Shown here in pieces: positions 16,601 to 24,113 of a DNA stretch of 38,604 bases. A model generated the notes under the pieces. The model saw nothing but the letters and a program-made list of their open reading frames with translations. It made no database searches and was not told the DNA's origin. Position numbers and translations under genes: made by a program. This DNA comes from Rubrivivax sp. GTDB taxonomy: Bacteria > Pseudomonadota > Gammaproteobacteria > Burkholderiales > Burkholderiaceae_C. Position 1 is the first letter of the stretch; the number at the start of each line of letters is the position of its first letter. The stretch is taken from assembly GCA_016719535.1 (NCBI GenBank), contig JADJYX010000033.1:1-38604 (forward strand), written 5' to 3'.

Positions 16601-18465
16601 TGCTGGGCACGCTTGGCCTCACTGCCCTGCAGGCCAGCATCGACGGCGGCGTCGCGGCCGTGGCGCTGCAGGACCTCTTCGGCAACCTGGGCACGCTGCA
16701 GCAGGCTGCCGGCGGCTACCTGCAGAACTACTACAGCGATGCCGAGCGCACCACGCTGGCGCTGCAGGGCATTGGCCAGGTGCTGGCCGACGTGGGCTTG
16801 CAGACCCCGGCCACGCGCGACGCCTTCCGCGCGCTGGTGGAGGCGCAAGACCTGACCACCCAGGCTGGGCGCGAGGCCTTCGCCACGCTGCTGGGCGTGG
16901 CCGATGCCTTCGCGGCCGTGGTGGAGCCTGCCCGCGCCGCGGCCGACATCCTGGCCGAGCGGCTGCAGCTTGAGCGCGAGCTGCTGCAGGTGCAGGGCGA
17001 CACGGCCGCCATCCGGGCGCTTGAGCGCGCCGAGCTCGACGCCAGCAACCGCGCCCTTTACGACCAGATCCGCGCGTTGGAGGACCAGCAGGCTGCGGCC
17101 GAACTGGCTGAGCGCGCCGCGTCCGCTGCGGCCGAAGCTACCGCCACCGCCGCGCAGCGCATGGCCGATGCCTGGGCCCAGCTCACGGCCGGCGCGCTGC
17201 AGGGTGTTCAGTCGGCCTATGCCGCCGTGGCGCAGGCCGTCGACGCCGAGCGCCAGCAGGTGCAATCCAGCGCCGAGCAGGCTATCCGCCTCGCGCAGAG
17301 CCGCGCCGACGACGGCATCCGCGCGCTGGAGCTGCAGGCCCGCACCATCGAGACCACCTTCGGCGGCCTGGCCCGTGCCATGGCTGACCAGGCGCCGCGG
17401 CTCGACGGCCTGCTGGCCGGCGACGGTGGCCGCGCGGCCGCGCTGCAGACCCTGCGCGAAGGCGCCGCCGGCGCACTGGACCCCGACGCCCTGCGCCAGG
17501 CCGCCGGCACCGTCGCGCAGATCGACGCCGGCGACTTCGCCACCGCCCTGGACTACCGCCGCGCCGTGGCCGAAACCGGCGCGCTGCTGCGCCGCGTGGG
17601 CAGCGCCGCCAGCGGCCGGCAGACGGCCGAGCTGGCCGCCATCGCCGCGCAGCAGGTGGCCATCGAACAGGCCAGTGCCGAGGAGATCGCCGCGCTGGAA
17701 GCCGCCCGCAACGCGCAGCTCTACGTGCTGGACCAGCAGCTCGCCGAAGCGCGCGCCCAGGCGTCGACCCTGGTGCGCATCAGCGACGGCGTGCAGGGCG
17801 TGGCCGGCGCCATCGGCGCGCTGGCCACGGCCATCACCGCCGCGCGTGCGCTGCAAGGCCAGCAGGCCCCGGCAGCCGACACCGGCCGCTGGCTGGATGC
17901 CGGCAATACGGAGGTGTGGAACGCCGCCGGCGGCGCCGTGGCCGCGCGCCAGGCCGGTGCCACCATGGACGGCACGCTCATCAAGGGCCTGCGCACCCAG
18001 TTCACCGCGGCCGAGGCGCAGGCCTTCGTGAATGACCGGCTGCAGGCCGACGACATCACCGGCATCTACGCCCGCGCGGTGGCCGAGGGCATCGACAGCG
18101 CCGCGCTCGACGCGCTGATGGGCTGGGCCCCGGGCACGTCGCTGGCCGAGGCACGCCGCCGCGGGCTGCCGGCCTTTGCCGCCGGCACCGCCTACGTGCC
18201 GCGCACCGGCCCGGCCATCGTGCACGAGGGCGAGCGCATCATCCCCGCGGCCGACAACGCCGACCTCATGCGCATCCTGCGCGGCGACGGTGGCAACGGC
18301 GCCCTGGTGGCCGAGGTGCGGCGCCTGCGCGACGAGCTGGCCGCCATGCGGCGCGAGACGATGGCCGCCAACCACGCCACCGCCAGCAACACCGGCCGCG
18401 CCGCGCGGCTGCTGGACGACGTGGTCAACGGCGGCGCCAGCGTCACCACCAGGGCCGAGGCGTGA
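13663..18465 (+). CDS. tape measure protein
   Basis: A 1600-aa protein that fixes tail length and is ejected during infection. The N-terminus (GSTEIGVRITLEGAQQTQQG) and PAQITDIVTGLASGQAPLTV (about 67-86) are typical of lambda gpH-like tape measures. Long coiled-coil stretches cover about 320-590 and 1080-1400, and a small hydrophobic, Gly/Ala-rich region (about 640-770) could enter the inner membrane. Near the C-terminus is the common FAAGTAYVPRTGPAIVHEGE motif. At about 1.5 angstrom per residue the tail would be near 240 nm (rule of thumb). Overlaps the next gene by four bases. Confidence 0.97.
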   Translation: MAGSTEIGVRITLEGAQQTQQGLQQTAAGAERLGASLGKLGPGSAQAAGNLNLVGISAGQASNAMRLLPAQITDIVTGLASGQAPLTVLIQQGGQLRDSFGSVGNVFKALSTVITPTSLAVGALAGTVGALVYGIKGGQSEFDAYSRALVLTGNAAGTTAGQLSDLAAAVGGAVGGQGKAAAALAQLAAAGVQLGVGIDKAAEAAIRLERVGGPAVAQTVKAFADLAKDPLAASIKLNEQTNFLTESTYRQIKALAEQGKTAAAAAVASEAFYRSGVERSAQLEQQLGSIERGWLAIKDAIEGAKNALLSIGRPESTQASIDDLQANIARIYRLREDPTYKPDAASKRNLARLEAELDGLLRLRDAEAKLGAQQAINARQTKETIGADKDRAKGLREAEAEARKTAAVLADLNGLNADYAEDLQRLQRLRANGTLTEERYVAAVTKLIEKQPFARQLAQQTAQAERERAQALDQGARAQARYLQGLDQSIAGADKQLASIREEIVLVTEGESARERLIQARLDDAAAQAAQNLQAAEARGVGEEEYQRLSLLADKLSEVAALRRDLASATAAKDAREANEKTARDAAKEWQGVADDIRQGLTDAFRRAFESGEDFGTAFAKTIGNELKARLASAIASSLSSQIIGALLGQAVTGAAGAAGGGGNNWMQGASTLSSLYNLQSGGGLYGSVLNSTLVNGALTSNAAYGAAIGTTNIGAGSQAAMLAAQTGEFGAAGTLATSQAAAGAGSGASSWAASAGWWAALAAAAAYFSNKDYDAGFRGAQTRDAIDKYGPGISPAGGAETYVGDLFRSLGMSDRLAEVLSGSTVTARIFGRAAPRVTAAGVSGSLSGGDFSGNQFADVLEKGGWFRSSRRYTQTSELSSEIDRFFDTAAAAIFNKAKDYGAALGLPVDQLSQVTQSVRIELTDDAEKNEAAIGEALAGYGDELVKGYADALKPLTIYGETTVQTIERVGGAIAGVNDVLGTLGLTALQASIDGGVAAVALQDLFGNLGTLQQAAGGYLQNYYSDAERTTLALQGIGQVLADVGLQTPATRDAFRALVEAQDLTTQAGREAFATLLGVADAFAAVVEPARAAADILAERLQLERELLQVQGDTAAIRALERAELDASNRALYDQIRALEDQQAAAELAERAASAAAEATATAAQRMADAWAQLTAGALQGVQSAYAAVAQAVDAERQQVQSSAEQAIRLAQSRADDGIRALELQARTIETTFGGLARAMADQAPRLDGLLAGDGGRAAALQTLREGAAGALDPDALRQAAGTVAQIDAGDFATALDYRRAVAETGALLRRVGSAASGRQTAELAAIAAQQVAIEQASAEEIAALEAARNAQLYVLDQQLAEARAQASTLVRISDGVQGVAGAIGALATAITAARALQGQQAPAADTGRWLDAGNTEVWNAAGGAVAARQAGATMDGTLIKGLRTQFTAAEAQAFVNDRLQADDITGIYARAVAEGIDSAALDALMGWAPGTSLAEARRRGLPAFAAGTAYVPRTGPAIVHEGERIIPAADNADLMRILRGDGGNGALVAEVRRLRDELAAMRRETMAANHATASNTGRAARLLDDVVNGGASVTTRAEA

Positions 18466-19361
18466 AAGTCCTGTCCCCCCTGACCATCACGCCCGGCATG
18501 CTGACCAGCAGCACGCTGGCCGAGACCGACTACAGCGCGTGGAACAGCGGCACCACCTACGCCGCCGCGGCGCGCGTGGTCTATGACCACAAGGTCTGGG
18601 AATCGGCCCAGGCCGGCAACACCAACAAGGTGCCCGGCGCTGCTGCCTCGGCCACGTGGTGGCTGGAGGTGGGCCCCACCAACCGCTGGGCCATGTTCGA
18701 CGGCAGCGTCAGCACCGCCAGCGCAGACGCCGCGGACATCGAGGTCGTCGTCACCCCCAACGCCATCGTCGACGCCGTGGCCGTGGTGGCCGGCGTGGGT
18801 GAGAGCGTGCGCGTGCAGATGCACGACGGCGCCACCTCGGTCTATGACCAGACGCAGAGCCTGGACAGCACGCCCATCAGCGACTGGGAGGACTACTTCT
18901 TCGCCGACCAGGTGCTGGCCGGCGAGCTGCTGTTTGCCGGCCTGCCGCGCTACCTGTCGGCCGCCATCACCGTCACCCTGGCGGCCACGCCCAGCGGCCA
19001 GGCGTCGTGCGGCGCGCTGCTGCTGGGCCGGCTGCATGAGCTGGGGCAGACGCAGACCGACGCCAGCGCCGGCATCACCGACTACAGCCGCAAGGAAACC
19101 GACGACTGGGGCAACACGCTGCTGATGCAGCGCAGCTACGCCAAGCGCAGCCAGCAGCGCATGGTGCTCGACACCGATGACCTGCGCCGCGTGCAGGCCC
19201 TGCTGGCCGGCCTGCGCGCCACCCCGGCGCTGTGGATCGGCGACGACGACACCGACCGCTTCGCGCCGCTGGCCGTCTTTGGCTGGTACCGCAGCTTCGC
19301 CATCGACATCCCCGGGCCGGTGCTGAGCTTCTGCACGCTCGAAATCGAAGGACTCACGTGA
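18462..19361 (+). CDS. distal tail protein with carbohydrate-binding-like N-terminus
   Basis: A 299-aa protein downstream of the tape measure. Residues 20-75 contain the W/Y-rich pattern YSAWNSGTTYAAAARV ... HKVWESAQAG ... WWLEVGPTNRWAMFD, seen in carbohydrate-binding modules of Gram-negative phage tail proteins. The C-terminal half (LGRLHELGQTQTDASAGI onward) is beta-rich and ends in a fold typical of distal-tail or baseplate proteins. It starts with ATG overlapping the tape-measure stop by four bases. Likely part of the tail tip; the exact homologue is not identified. Confidence 0.65.
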   Translation: MKVLSPLTITPGMLTSSTLAETDYSAWNSGTTYAAAARVVYDHKVWESAQAGNTNKVPGAAASATWWLEVGPTNRWAMFDGSVSTASADAADIEVVVTPNAIVDAVAVVAGVGESVRVQMHDGATSVYDQTQSLDSTPISDWEDYFFADQVLAGELLFAGLPRYLSAAITVTLAATPSGQASCGALLLGRLHELGQTQTDASAGITDYSRKETDDWGNTLLMQRSYAKRSQQRMVLDTDDLRRVQALLAGLRATPALWIGDDDTDRFAPLAVFGWYRSFAIDIPGPVLSFCTLEIEGLT

Positions 19362-20731
19362 CCACCATCACCGCCCTGCCAACCCCGCCCAGCCGCGGCG
19401 ACGCGGACTTTGCGACCACGGCCGACGCCTTCCTGGCGGCGCTGCCTGCCTTCGGCACCGAGGTCAATGCGGTGCGCACCGAGGTCGCCGACCAGGCCGC
19501 CGAGGTCTATGCGCTGTATGCCGAGCTGCTGGCCCAGACGGGCGCCAGCACGGCGCGCGGCACGTCCACCAGCAGCGTGGCCATCGGCACCGGCGCCAAG
19601 AGCTTCACCACCCAGGCCGGGCTGGCCTTCGCGGCCGGCCAGCCGGTGATCGTCAGCAGCGCCGGCAACCGCGCAAACTGGATGTTCGGCGTGGTCAGCG
19701 CCTACGCCAGCACCACGCTCGACGTCACCGTCAGCACCGTGGGCGGCAGCGGCACCCATGCCGACTGGGACGTGCTGATCGCCAGCCCGCCCGGCCAGGT
19801 GCTGGTGACCGACTTCACGGCCAGCGGCACCTGGACCAAGAGCCCCACGGCCCGCACCGTGGTGGTGATGGCGCTGGGCGCCGGAGGCGGCGGCGCTGGC
19901 TGCGCCGGCACCAATGCGTCGGGCCGCGGGGCGGGCGGCGGTGGCGGGGCCTTCGCCATGCAGACCTTCGCGGCTGCCGATCTGGCCGGCACCGTCAGCG
20001 CCGTCGTCGGCGCGGGTGGCGCGGGCGGCACCGGGCTGGCGCCCGGCGGCGCTGGTGGCTACAGCGAGTTCGGCTCGCACCTGCTGGCCTATGGCGGCGG
20101 CGGCGGCGGCTGCGGCAACGGCACCACCTGTGGCGGCGGCGGCGGCGGCGGCGGGCTGTTCACGGCCGGCGCCACCGGCAGCAACGGCACCGGCGCCACC
20201 ACCGGCGGCGCCGGCGGCGCGGCCGGTGGCGGCATGCCCAACGGCGCGGGGGCCAGCCCCAGCGGTGCGGCCGGCGGCGCCGGGAGCTCGACGTCGGCGG
20301 CCGGCACGGCCGGCACCAGCGCCGAGTCAACGCCGTTTGCCGGCGGCTCCGGTGGCGGCGGGTCGTCGTCGACGACCGCGGCGCACGGCGCGCCCGGCGG
20401 CAACGCCCTCTGGGGCGGCGGCGGCGGCGGCGCGGGCGGCACGTCGGCGTCCGACGCCGCCTACTACGGCGGCTTCGGCGGCCTGTCGACCTGGGGCGGC
20501 CACGGCGGTGCCGGCGCCGCCCGCAACCTGGCCACGCCAGTCAACAGCGTGGCGCAGACGGCCGGTGCGCGAAACCCGCTGGTGGGCCTGGGCGGCGGCA
20601 CCAGCGCCCAGGGCAACGGCACAGCCGGCGGCGTGGGCTGCGGCGGCGGTGCGGGCTCCGGCACTGGCGGCAGCTCGGCACGCAACGGCGGCGCCGGCGG
20701 CCGCGGCCATGTCCGCGTGATCGAATTCTGA
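19358..20731 (+). CDS. glycine-rich tail tip adhesin (polyglycine type)
   Basis: A 457-aa protein beginning at GTG 19358, which overlaps the previous stop. Residues 1-150 form a tail-attachment region with a short coiled coil (FGTEVNAVRTEVADQ). Residues about 150-455 are up to half glycine: motifs of GGGGG, GGAGG and NGG alternate with hydrophobic anchors. This matches the polyglycine-II sandwich adhesins known from T-even gp38 (phage S16), where loops between Gly-rich strands bind outer-membrane proteins. It is the best candidate for the main host-range determinant. The family analogy is by composition, not alignment. Confidence 0.75.
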   Translation: MTTITALPTPPSRGDADFATTADAFLAALPAFGTEVNAVRTEVADQAAEVYALYAELLAQTGASTARGTSTSSVAIGTGAKSFTTQAGLAFAAGQPVIVSSAGNRANWMFGVVSAYASTTLDVTVSTVGGSGTHADWDVLIASPPGQVLVTDFTASGTWTKSPTARTVVVMALGAGGGGAGCAGTNASGRGAGGGGGAFAMQTFAAADLAGTVSAVVGAGGAGGTGLAPGGAGGYSEFGSHLLAYGGGGGGCGNGTTCGGGGGGGGLFTAGATGSNGTGATTGGAGGAAGGGMPNGAGASPSGAAGGAGSSTSAAGTAGTSAESTPFAGGSGGGGSSSTTAAHGAPGGNALWGGGGGGAGGTSASDAAYYGGFGGLSTWGGHGGAGAARNLATPVNSVAQTAGARNPLVGLGGGTSAQGNGTAGGVGCGGGAGSGTGGSSARNGGAGGRGHVRVIEF

Positions 20732-20740
20732 GGGGGCGCC

Positions 20741-21160
20741 ATGCCACGCTATGCCATCGTCGTCGACAGCGGCGTCGTCAACGTCATCGAGGCCGCGGCC
20801 GACTTCGCCGCCGCCTACGCCGCCCAGCAGGGCGGCCAGGCCGTGCAGTCGGACACCGCCGCGCCGGGTGACGCCTACGCGGGCGGCGAGTTCACGCGGC
20901 CCGCGGCCGTGGCGCCGGTGCCGCAGCAGGTCACCCGGCGCCAGGCCAAGCAGGCGCTGCTGCTGGCCGGGCTGCTGGACGATGTGCAGCCCGCCATCGA
21001 CGCCATCCCCGACGCCACCCAGCGCGCGCTGGCGCAGCTGGAGTGGGACGAAAGCCTCAACTTTGAGCGGCACCGCCCGATCCTGATCGCCCTGGCCGGC
21101 GCGCTGGGGCTCGACAGCGACGACCTCGACGACCTGTTCCGCACCGCGGCGGGGCTGTGA
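20741..21160 (+). CDS. tail fibre-associated protein, putative assembly chaperone
   Basis: A 139-aa protein. It opens with a beta strand pair typical of small proteins following tail fibre genes (MPRYAIVVDSGVVNVIEA), has a flexible middle, and ends in a helical domain QVTRRQAKQALLLAGLLDDVQ ... LEWDESLNFERHRP, common after phage adhesin genes. A GGGGGC ribosome-binding site lies before the ATG. Probably assists or caps the adhesin; stop overlaps the next ATG. Confidence 0.6.
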   Translation: MPRYAIVVDSGVVNVIEAAADFAAAYAAQQGGQAVQSDTAAPGDAYAGGEFTRPAAVAPVPQQVTRRQAKQALLLAGLLDDVQPAIDAIPDATQRALAQLEWDESLNFERHRPILIALAGALGLDSDDLDDLFRTAAGL

Positions 21161-21498
21161 TGCTGACCGCGCTGCTGTCGGGCCTGGTGCTTTGGGTGCT
21201 GCTGGGCGCCGTGGTGGCCGCTGCCACCGGCCGGCTGCACGTGCGGCGCTGGCTGCACCAGGCATTCCTGGCCGTCGACCAGCTGCTCAACGTCCTGGCC
21301 ACGCCCATGCACAGCGGCGCCTGGGCAGACGAGACGCTGAGCGCCCGCGCCTACCGAGCGCACGCCGCTGGCAGGCGCTGGGGCAGGGTGGCCATGCCGC
21401 TGATCGACGGGCTGTTTTTCGGGCAGGGCCCGCGCCACTGCGAACGCGCCTACATCGCCGAGCGCGAGCGGCTGCACGCGCCGCCCGAGCTGCGATGA
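21160..21498 (+). CDS. membrane protein of lysis module
   Basis: A 112-aa protein with one N-terminal membrane segment (LTALLSGLVLWVLLGAVVAA) followed by a basic, soluble domain (AWADETLSARAYRAHAAGRR, then a CERAYIAERERLHAPPELR end). This conserved hypothetical type is common between tail fibre and lysis genes in Gram-negative phages. The ATG overlaps the preceding stop by one base. Function unknown; possibly lysis timing or exclusion. Confidence 0.6.
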   Translation: MLTALLSGLVLWVLLGAVVAAATGRLHVRRWLHQAFLAVDQLLNVLATPMHSGAWADETLSARAYRAHAAGRRWGRVAMPLIDGLFFGQGPRHCERAYIAERERLHAPPELR

Positions 21499-21514
21499 GC
21501 GACGACCTCCACCC

Positions 21515-21712
21515 GTGCGCCTGTGGTGGTGCGAGTCCCGCGGCCGCGGCATCGCCCGGCATGACGGCATTGAGGCGCAGCTGCGGCGGCGCCCGCCGGT
21601 GCTGCGGTCGTCGCGCGTCATCGAGATCGAGTACCTGCCCGGCATCGCCTGCTGCTACGTGCAGGAGGTCGGCCAAGCCCGCAGGGACATGCAGACCGGC
21701 GAGGCGGCCTAG
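21515..21712 (+). CDS. small hypothetical protein (65 aa), weak
   Basis: A 65-aa reading frame from GTG 21515. Its second half (VIEIEYLPGIACCYVQEVGQ) is protein-like; no clear ribosome-binding site is seen. An ATG at 21495 overlapping the previous stop opens another frame that looks unlike a protein. Either frame could be a degraded gene. No family recognised. Confidence 0.35.
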   Translation: MRLWWCESRGRGIARHDGIEAQLRRRPPVLRSSRVIEIEYLPGIACCYVQEVGQARRDMQTGEAA

Positions 21713-21777
21713 TGCCTGGCGTACCTGCGGCATGTGGCGACCGGCGCGCGCGGGCTGGCGACGGATTGGAGGGCGTG

Positions 21778-22176
21778 ATGGCTGACAGCGGTTTTCGGCG
21801 CATCCATCCAGAGCCATCAAGCGGCGGAGACACCATCCCCGTCGATATCGAGACGTGGGAGCGGCAGATGGGCTACGTGCTGACGCGCCTGGACGAGATA
21901 CAGGGCCGGGCGTTGACGCCAGAGGATATTGCGGCTGCACTGCGCGGCGCGATCACCCAGGCGGCAAGTAGCCCCGAGACCTGGGCCGCCGCTGTGGACG
22001 GCATGCGTCAGGCCACCGAACGCAACGCGGGGCGCTGGCTGATCGGCGGCGTCTGGGCCGTCGCGCGCAAGGCGCTGGTGATCACGGCGATCGGCATGCT
22101 CGTCTATTCGGTCGGCGGGTGGTCGGCGATGGCCGCGGTCTTCAAATCGATCATGGGCGAGGCGCGGCCATCGTGA
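21778..22176 (+). CDS. membrane-anchored hypothetical protein, lysis region
   Basis: A 132-aa protein starting at ATG 21778 after a strong GGAGGGCGTG site. Residues 1-95 are soluble (ETWERQMGYVLTRLDEIQGR); residues about 92-125 are hydrophobic (KALVITAIGMLVYSVGGWSA), one to two membrane passes. This layout matches holin-associated small membrane proteins found upstream of endolysins. Its stop overlaps the GTG of the endolysin gene. Confidence 0.6.
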   Translation: MADSGFRRIHPEPSSGGDTIPVDIETWERQMGYVLTRLDEIQGRALTPEDIAAALRGAITQAASSPETWAAAVDGMRQATERNAGRWLIGGVWAVARKALVITAIGMLVYSVGGWSAMAAVFKSIMGEARPS

Positions 22177-22688
22177 CCGACGTCATCGGCCCCGTGCACC
22201 TGCTGGCCATCGAGCCGGCGCTGCGCCTGCTGCCGGACGCGATGGACACGCCCGAGGCCCGCGTCATGCTGATCGCCATCGGCCTGCAGGAATCGCGGCT
22301 GGCGCACCGCCGGCAGCTCGTCGGCAACCCGCCGCGGCCGGTCGGCCCTGCCAAGGGGCTGTGGCAGTTCGAGCGCGGCGGCGGCTGCAAGGGCGTGGTC
22401 GAGCACCCGGCGTCGCGCTACTGGATGGCCCGCGTCTGCAAGGCGCGCGGGGTCGAGTTCAACGCGACGGCGATCTGGAACGCCATTGAGCACGACGACG
22501 TGCTGGCCGCGGCGGCGGCCCGCCTGCTGCTGTTCACCGACCCGCGCCGCTTGCCGCACGTCGGCGACGAGCGCGAGGCGTGGGGCCTCTACATGCGCAC
22601 CTGGCGGCCGGGCAAGCCGCACCGCGCCACCTGGCCGAGCCTGTACGCGCAGGCGCTGGCCGCAGTCACCGAAGGAGCGACGACATGA
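22173..22688 (+). CDS. endolysin, lytic transglycosylase-like
   Basis: A 171-aa protein starting at GTG 22173, coupled to the gene before. IAIGLQESRLAHR contains the expected catalytic Glu (about residue 33) of the lysozyme/SLT-like fold, followed by AKGLWQFERGGGC, the GLWQF block of this superfamily. No signal peptide, so export depends on a holin. It would cleave peptidoglycan glycan strands. Its stop overlaps the next ATG in ATGA, joining endolysin and holin expression. Confidence 0.8.
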   Translation: MTDVIGPVHLLAIEPALRLLPDAMDTPEARVMLIAIGLQESRLAHRRQLVGNPPRPVGPAKGLWQFERGGGCKGVVEHPASRYWMARVCKARGVEFNATAIWNAIEHDDVLAAAAARLLLFTDPRRLPHVGDEREAWGLYMRTWRPGKPHRATWPSLYAQALAAVTEGATT

Positions 22689-22891
22689 ACCTGATCGACG
22701 AAGGCTTCCGGGCCTGGTGGAAGAAGTACAGCGCCATCGCGCTGTTCGTCATCGGCGCGCTGAATACCGCCTGGGCCGCGAGCCCGGACGTGCAGGCGCT
22801 GCTGGGGCCGCAGGGCCTGAGCATCGCAAACGGCGTGCTGGCGGTGCTGGGCTTCATCGGCCGCTTCATCCGCCAGACGGAGGCTCTGTGA
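22685..22891 (+). CDS. holin (68 aa)
   Basis: A 68-aa protein, AWWKKYSAIALFVIGALNTA followed by VLAVLGFIGRFIRQ: two membrane segments with a short loop, charged ends and an Arg-rich C-terminus, as in small class II holins. Position right after the endolysin and before the lipoprotein gene fits. Would permeabilise the inner membrane at lysis time. Starts by ATGA overlap. Confidence 0.75.
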   Translation: MNLIDEGFRAWWKKYSAIALFVIGALNTAWAASPDVQALLGPQGLSIANGVLAVLGFIGRFIRQTEAL

Positions 22892-23166
22892 GCGGCCGTC
22901 TGGCCGTCGTCGCCCTGGCGCTGCTGCTGGGCGGCTGCGCGTCCATGCAGGGCGTGCTCACGCACCACGTCGCGGTCACGCTGGACGATGCCAAGTGCCT
23001 GGCGGCCAGCCGCTGGGGGCCGATCGCCATCACCGGCGACATCGCGGCCAGCGAGTGCCAATCCATCGTCGCCGGCCGGCAGGCGCTCGAGCTGGTGCGC
23101 ATCCTCCAGCAGGACCGCAGCGCGTCGCCAGCGCCGGCCGCACCCGCGTCGTCGCCGAGGACGTGA
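22888..23166 (+). CDS. phage lipoprotein, possible outer spanin
   Basis: A 92-aa protein from GTG 22888. LAVVALALLLGGCAS is a clear lipoprotein signal with Cys at about residue 17. After it come two further Cys and a Pro/Ala-rich tail (SASPAPAAPASSP). Proline-rich outer-membrane lipoproteins next to holin and endolysin are usually Rz1-type spanins, but the middle (AASRWGPIAITGDIAASECQ) is longer than in Rz1, so the spanin call is tentative. Confidence 0.6.
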   Translation: MSGRLAVVALALLLGGCASMQGVLTHHVAVTLDDAKCLAASRWGPIAITGDIAASECQSIVAGRQALELVRILQQDRSASPAPAAPASSPRT

Positions 23167-23360
23167 TGCTGAACCTGCCCCGCGACCAGGCCGCGCCGCC
23201 GACCCGCTGGGTGGTGGTGTGGGGCGAGCGGCACGAGCGCGAGAGCTACTTTCCAGACAAGGCGCTGGCCGATGCCTACGCTGCCGCGCACCGCGGCGTC
23301 GTGGTGCCGATGTGCGCGACGATCCCGTGGCCGACGTCGCGCGCCGAGGCGGCGCCATGA
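23166..23360 (+). CDS. small hypothetical protein (64 aa)
   Basis: A 64-aa soluble protein, NLPRDQAAPPTRWVVVWGER then ESYFPDKALADAYAAAHRG. ATG overlaps the previous stop by one base and its own stop overlaps the next ATG by four, so it belongs to a tightly coupled string. No family recognised; the strand-helix look resembles small single-domain phage proteins. Confidence 0.55.
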   Translation: MLNLPRDQAAPPTRWVVVWGERHERESYFPDKALADAYAAAHRGVVVPMCATIPWPTSRAEAAP

Positions 23361-23455
23361 TCAATGCACCGCCCGCCGCGGCCGGCGATCAGGGCAACCG
23401 ACGCGCCACGACAGTGGTGGCGACGGGTGGTGCGCCATGCAGGAGAACCCCATGA
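23357..23455 (+). CDS. tiny coupled reading frame (32 aa)
   Basis: A 32-aa frame whose start overlaps the upstream stop (ATGA) and whose stop overlaps the downstream ATG (ATGA). Perfect overlaps on both sides support translation, even though the peptide (MINAPPAAAGDQGNRRAT) is too short for any prediction. It may serve only to keep ribosomes running to the next gene. Confidence 0.4.
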   Translation: MINAPPAAAGDQGNRRATTVVATGGAPCRRTP

Positions 23456-23619
23456 CCGACCACGAAATCCAGCAGATCCGCACCCTGGCTCACTGGACGG
23501 CAACCCGCGTGCTGGCCGAGCATGCCGGCGACGACGAGGGCGAGGCCGACGCCCGCATCAGGGCCGACCGTGCGGCCGATGCGCTGCAGACGTGCCCTGA
23601 CGATCTGCCCGAGGCGTGA
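23452..23619 (+). CDS. small acidic hypothetical protein (55 aa)
   Basis: A 55-aa acidic protein (EIQQIRTLAHWTATRVLAEH, then DDEGEADARIRADRAADAL), likely one helix-rich domain. A strong AGGAGAACCCC site precedes the ATG at 23452. Its stop overlaps the GTG of the next gene. Function unknown; end of the late operon. Confidence 0.55.
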   Translation: MTDHEIQQIRTLAHWTATRVLAEHAGDDEGEADARIRADRAADALQTCPDDLPEA

Positions 23620-23915
23620 CCGCCTGGGAATTCGGCCTAGGGGCCGCCTGCTGTGTGCTGGCCGGCATGCTGGCCGGGGCGCTGTGGGAGCTGAAGCGCG
23701 TGCATCGGGTGTGCATGCGCGCCTGGATGTTTCAGGCGTCGGCGCAGGATCAGGCGGCCAGGTTGCGGCACGATCTGGCCGAGGCACAGCGCCAGCTAGG
23801 CGCGCTGCAGGCCGCGCGCGGCGAGGTGTTGGAGGCGGCGATCGGAGCGGCCAAGCTGGCGCAGTTGGATGCGCTGCGACCGGCAGATTCTCCCCACACC
23901 CCCCACACGTTCTGA
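23616..23915 (+). CDS. membrane-anchored coiled-coil protein, possible inner spanin
   Basis: A 99-aa protein from GTG 23616. One N-terminal membrane segment (FGLGAACCVLAGMLAGALW) is followed by an Ala/Gln/Arg-rich coiled coil (DLAEAQRQLGALQAARGEVL), the layout of an Rz-like inner spanin, but it lies apart from the lipoprotein gene. Last rightward late gene, ending 16 bases before the attP-tRNA segment. Confidence 0.5.
   Translation: MTAWEFGLGAACCVLAGMLAGALWELKRVHRVCMRAWMFQASAQDQAARLRHDLAEAQRQLGALQAARGEVLEAAIGAAKLAQLDALRPADSPHTPHTF
23882..23899 (+). repeat. possible integrase arm site, left
   Basis: GGCAGATT-CTCCCCACA is repeated in the same direction at 24072-24089 as GGCAGATTTCTCCCGCAC. 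The two copies flank the tRNA-derived core, about 33 and 78 bases away, as arm-type sites of a tyrosine integrase would. This copy lies inside the end of the preceding gene. Functional role inferred. Confidence 0.4.
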
Positions 23916-23931
23916 CCGGCGGTTATCGCCT

Positions 23932-23994
23932 TGGTGCCCGGGGCCGGACTCGAACCGGCACGCCTTGCGGCGGGGGATTTTGAGTCCCGCAAGC
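23932..23994 (-). other. attP: attP core: 3' fragment of tRNA-Leu(CAA)
   Basis: On the minus strand this holds a tRNA 3' half: anticodon arm with loop CTCAAAA (anticodon CAA, 23980-23982), a variable arm (CCGCAAGG-like stem), the T arm with GGTTCGAGTCC, the acceptor strand CCCGGGC and an encoded CCA at 23932-23934. The matching 5' half (acceptor strand GCCCGGG and D arm) is absent; unrelated sequence lies upstream. That is what a phage attP looks like when the attB is the 3' end of tRNA-Leu: integration restores a whole gene. The integrase gene lies 120 bases away on the same strand. Confidence 0.9.
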
Positions 23995-24071
23995 GCCGCG
24001 CTCGCCGGATGGCGTCATAGGTGCGCGGCTGGGGCGGCATGGGCGGATGGGGTGGTCAGAGCGGGTTTTCT

Positions 24072-24089
24072 GGCAGATTTCTCCCGCAC
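24072..24089 (+). repeat. possible integrase arm site, right
   Basis: Second copy of the element at 23882-23899, between the attP core and the integrase stop codon. G-rich near-repeats (TGGGGCGG, TGGGCGGA, TGGGGTGG, 24029-24054) lie between this site and the core and could be further protein-binding sites. Confidence 0.35.
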
Positions 24090-24113
24090 GGTCAGCCGAT
24101 GCGCCGCACGGCA

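Noticed and set aside
15901..18375. 824-aa minus-strand frame opposite the tape measure gene
   Set aside because: Mirror of a gene with strong third-position GC; no ribosome-binding site, no motif, low-complexity Gly/Ala/Arg.
23932..24020. Complete tRNA-Leu gene
   Set aside because: The D arm and 5' acceptor strand are missing, so this is an attachment-site fragment.
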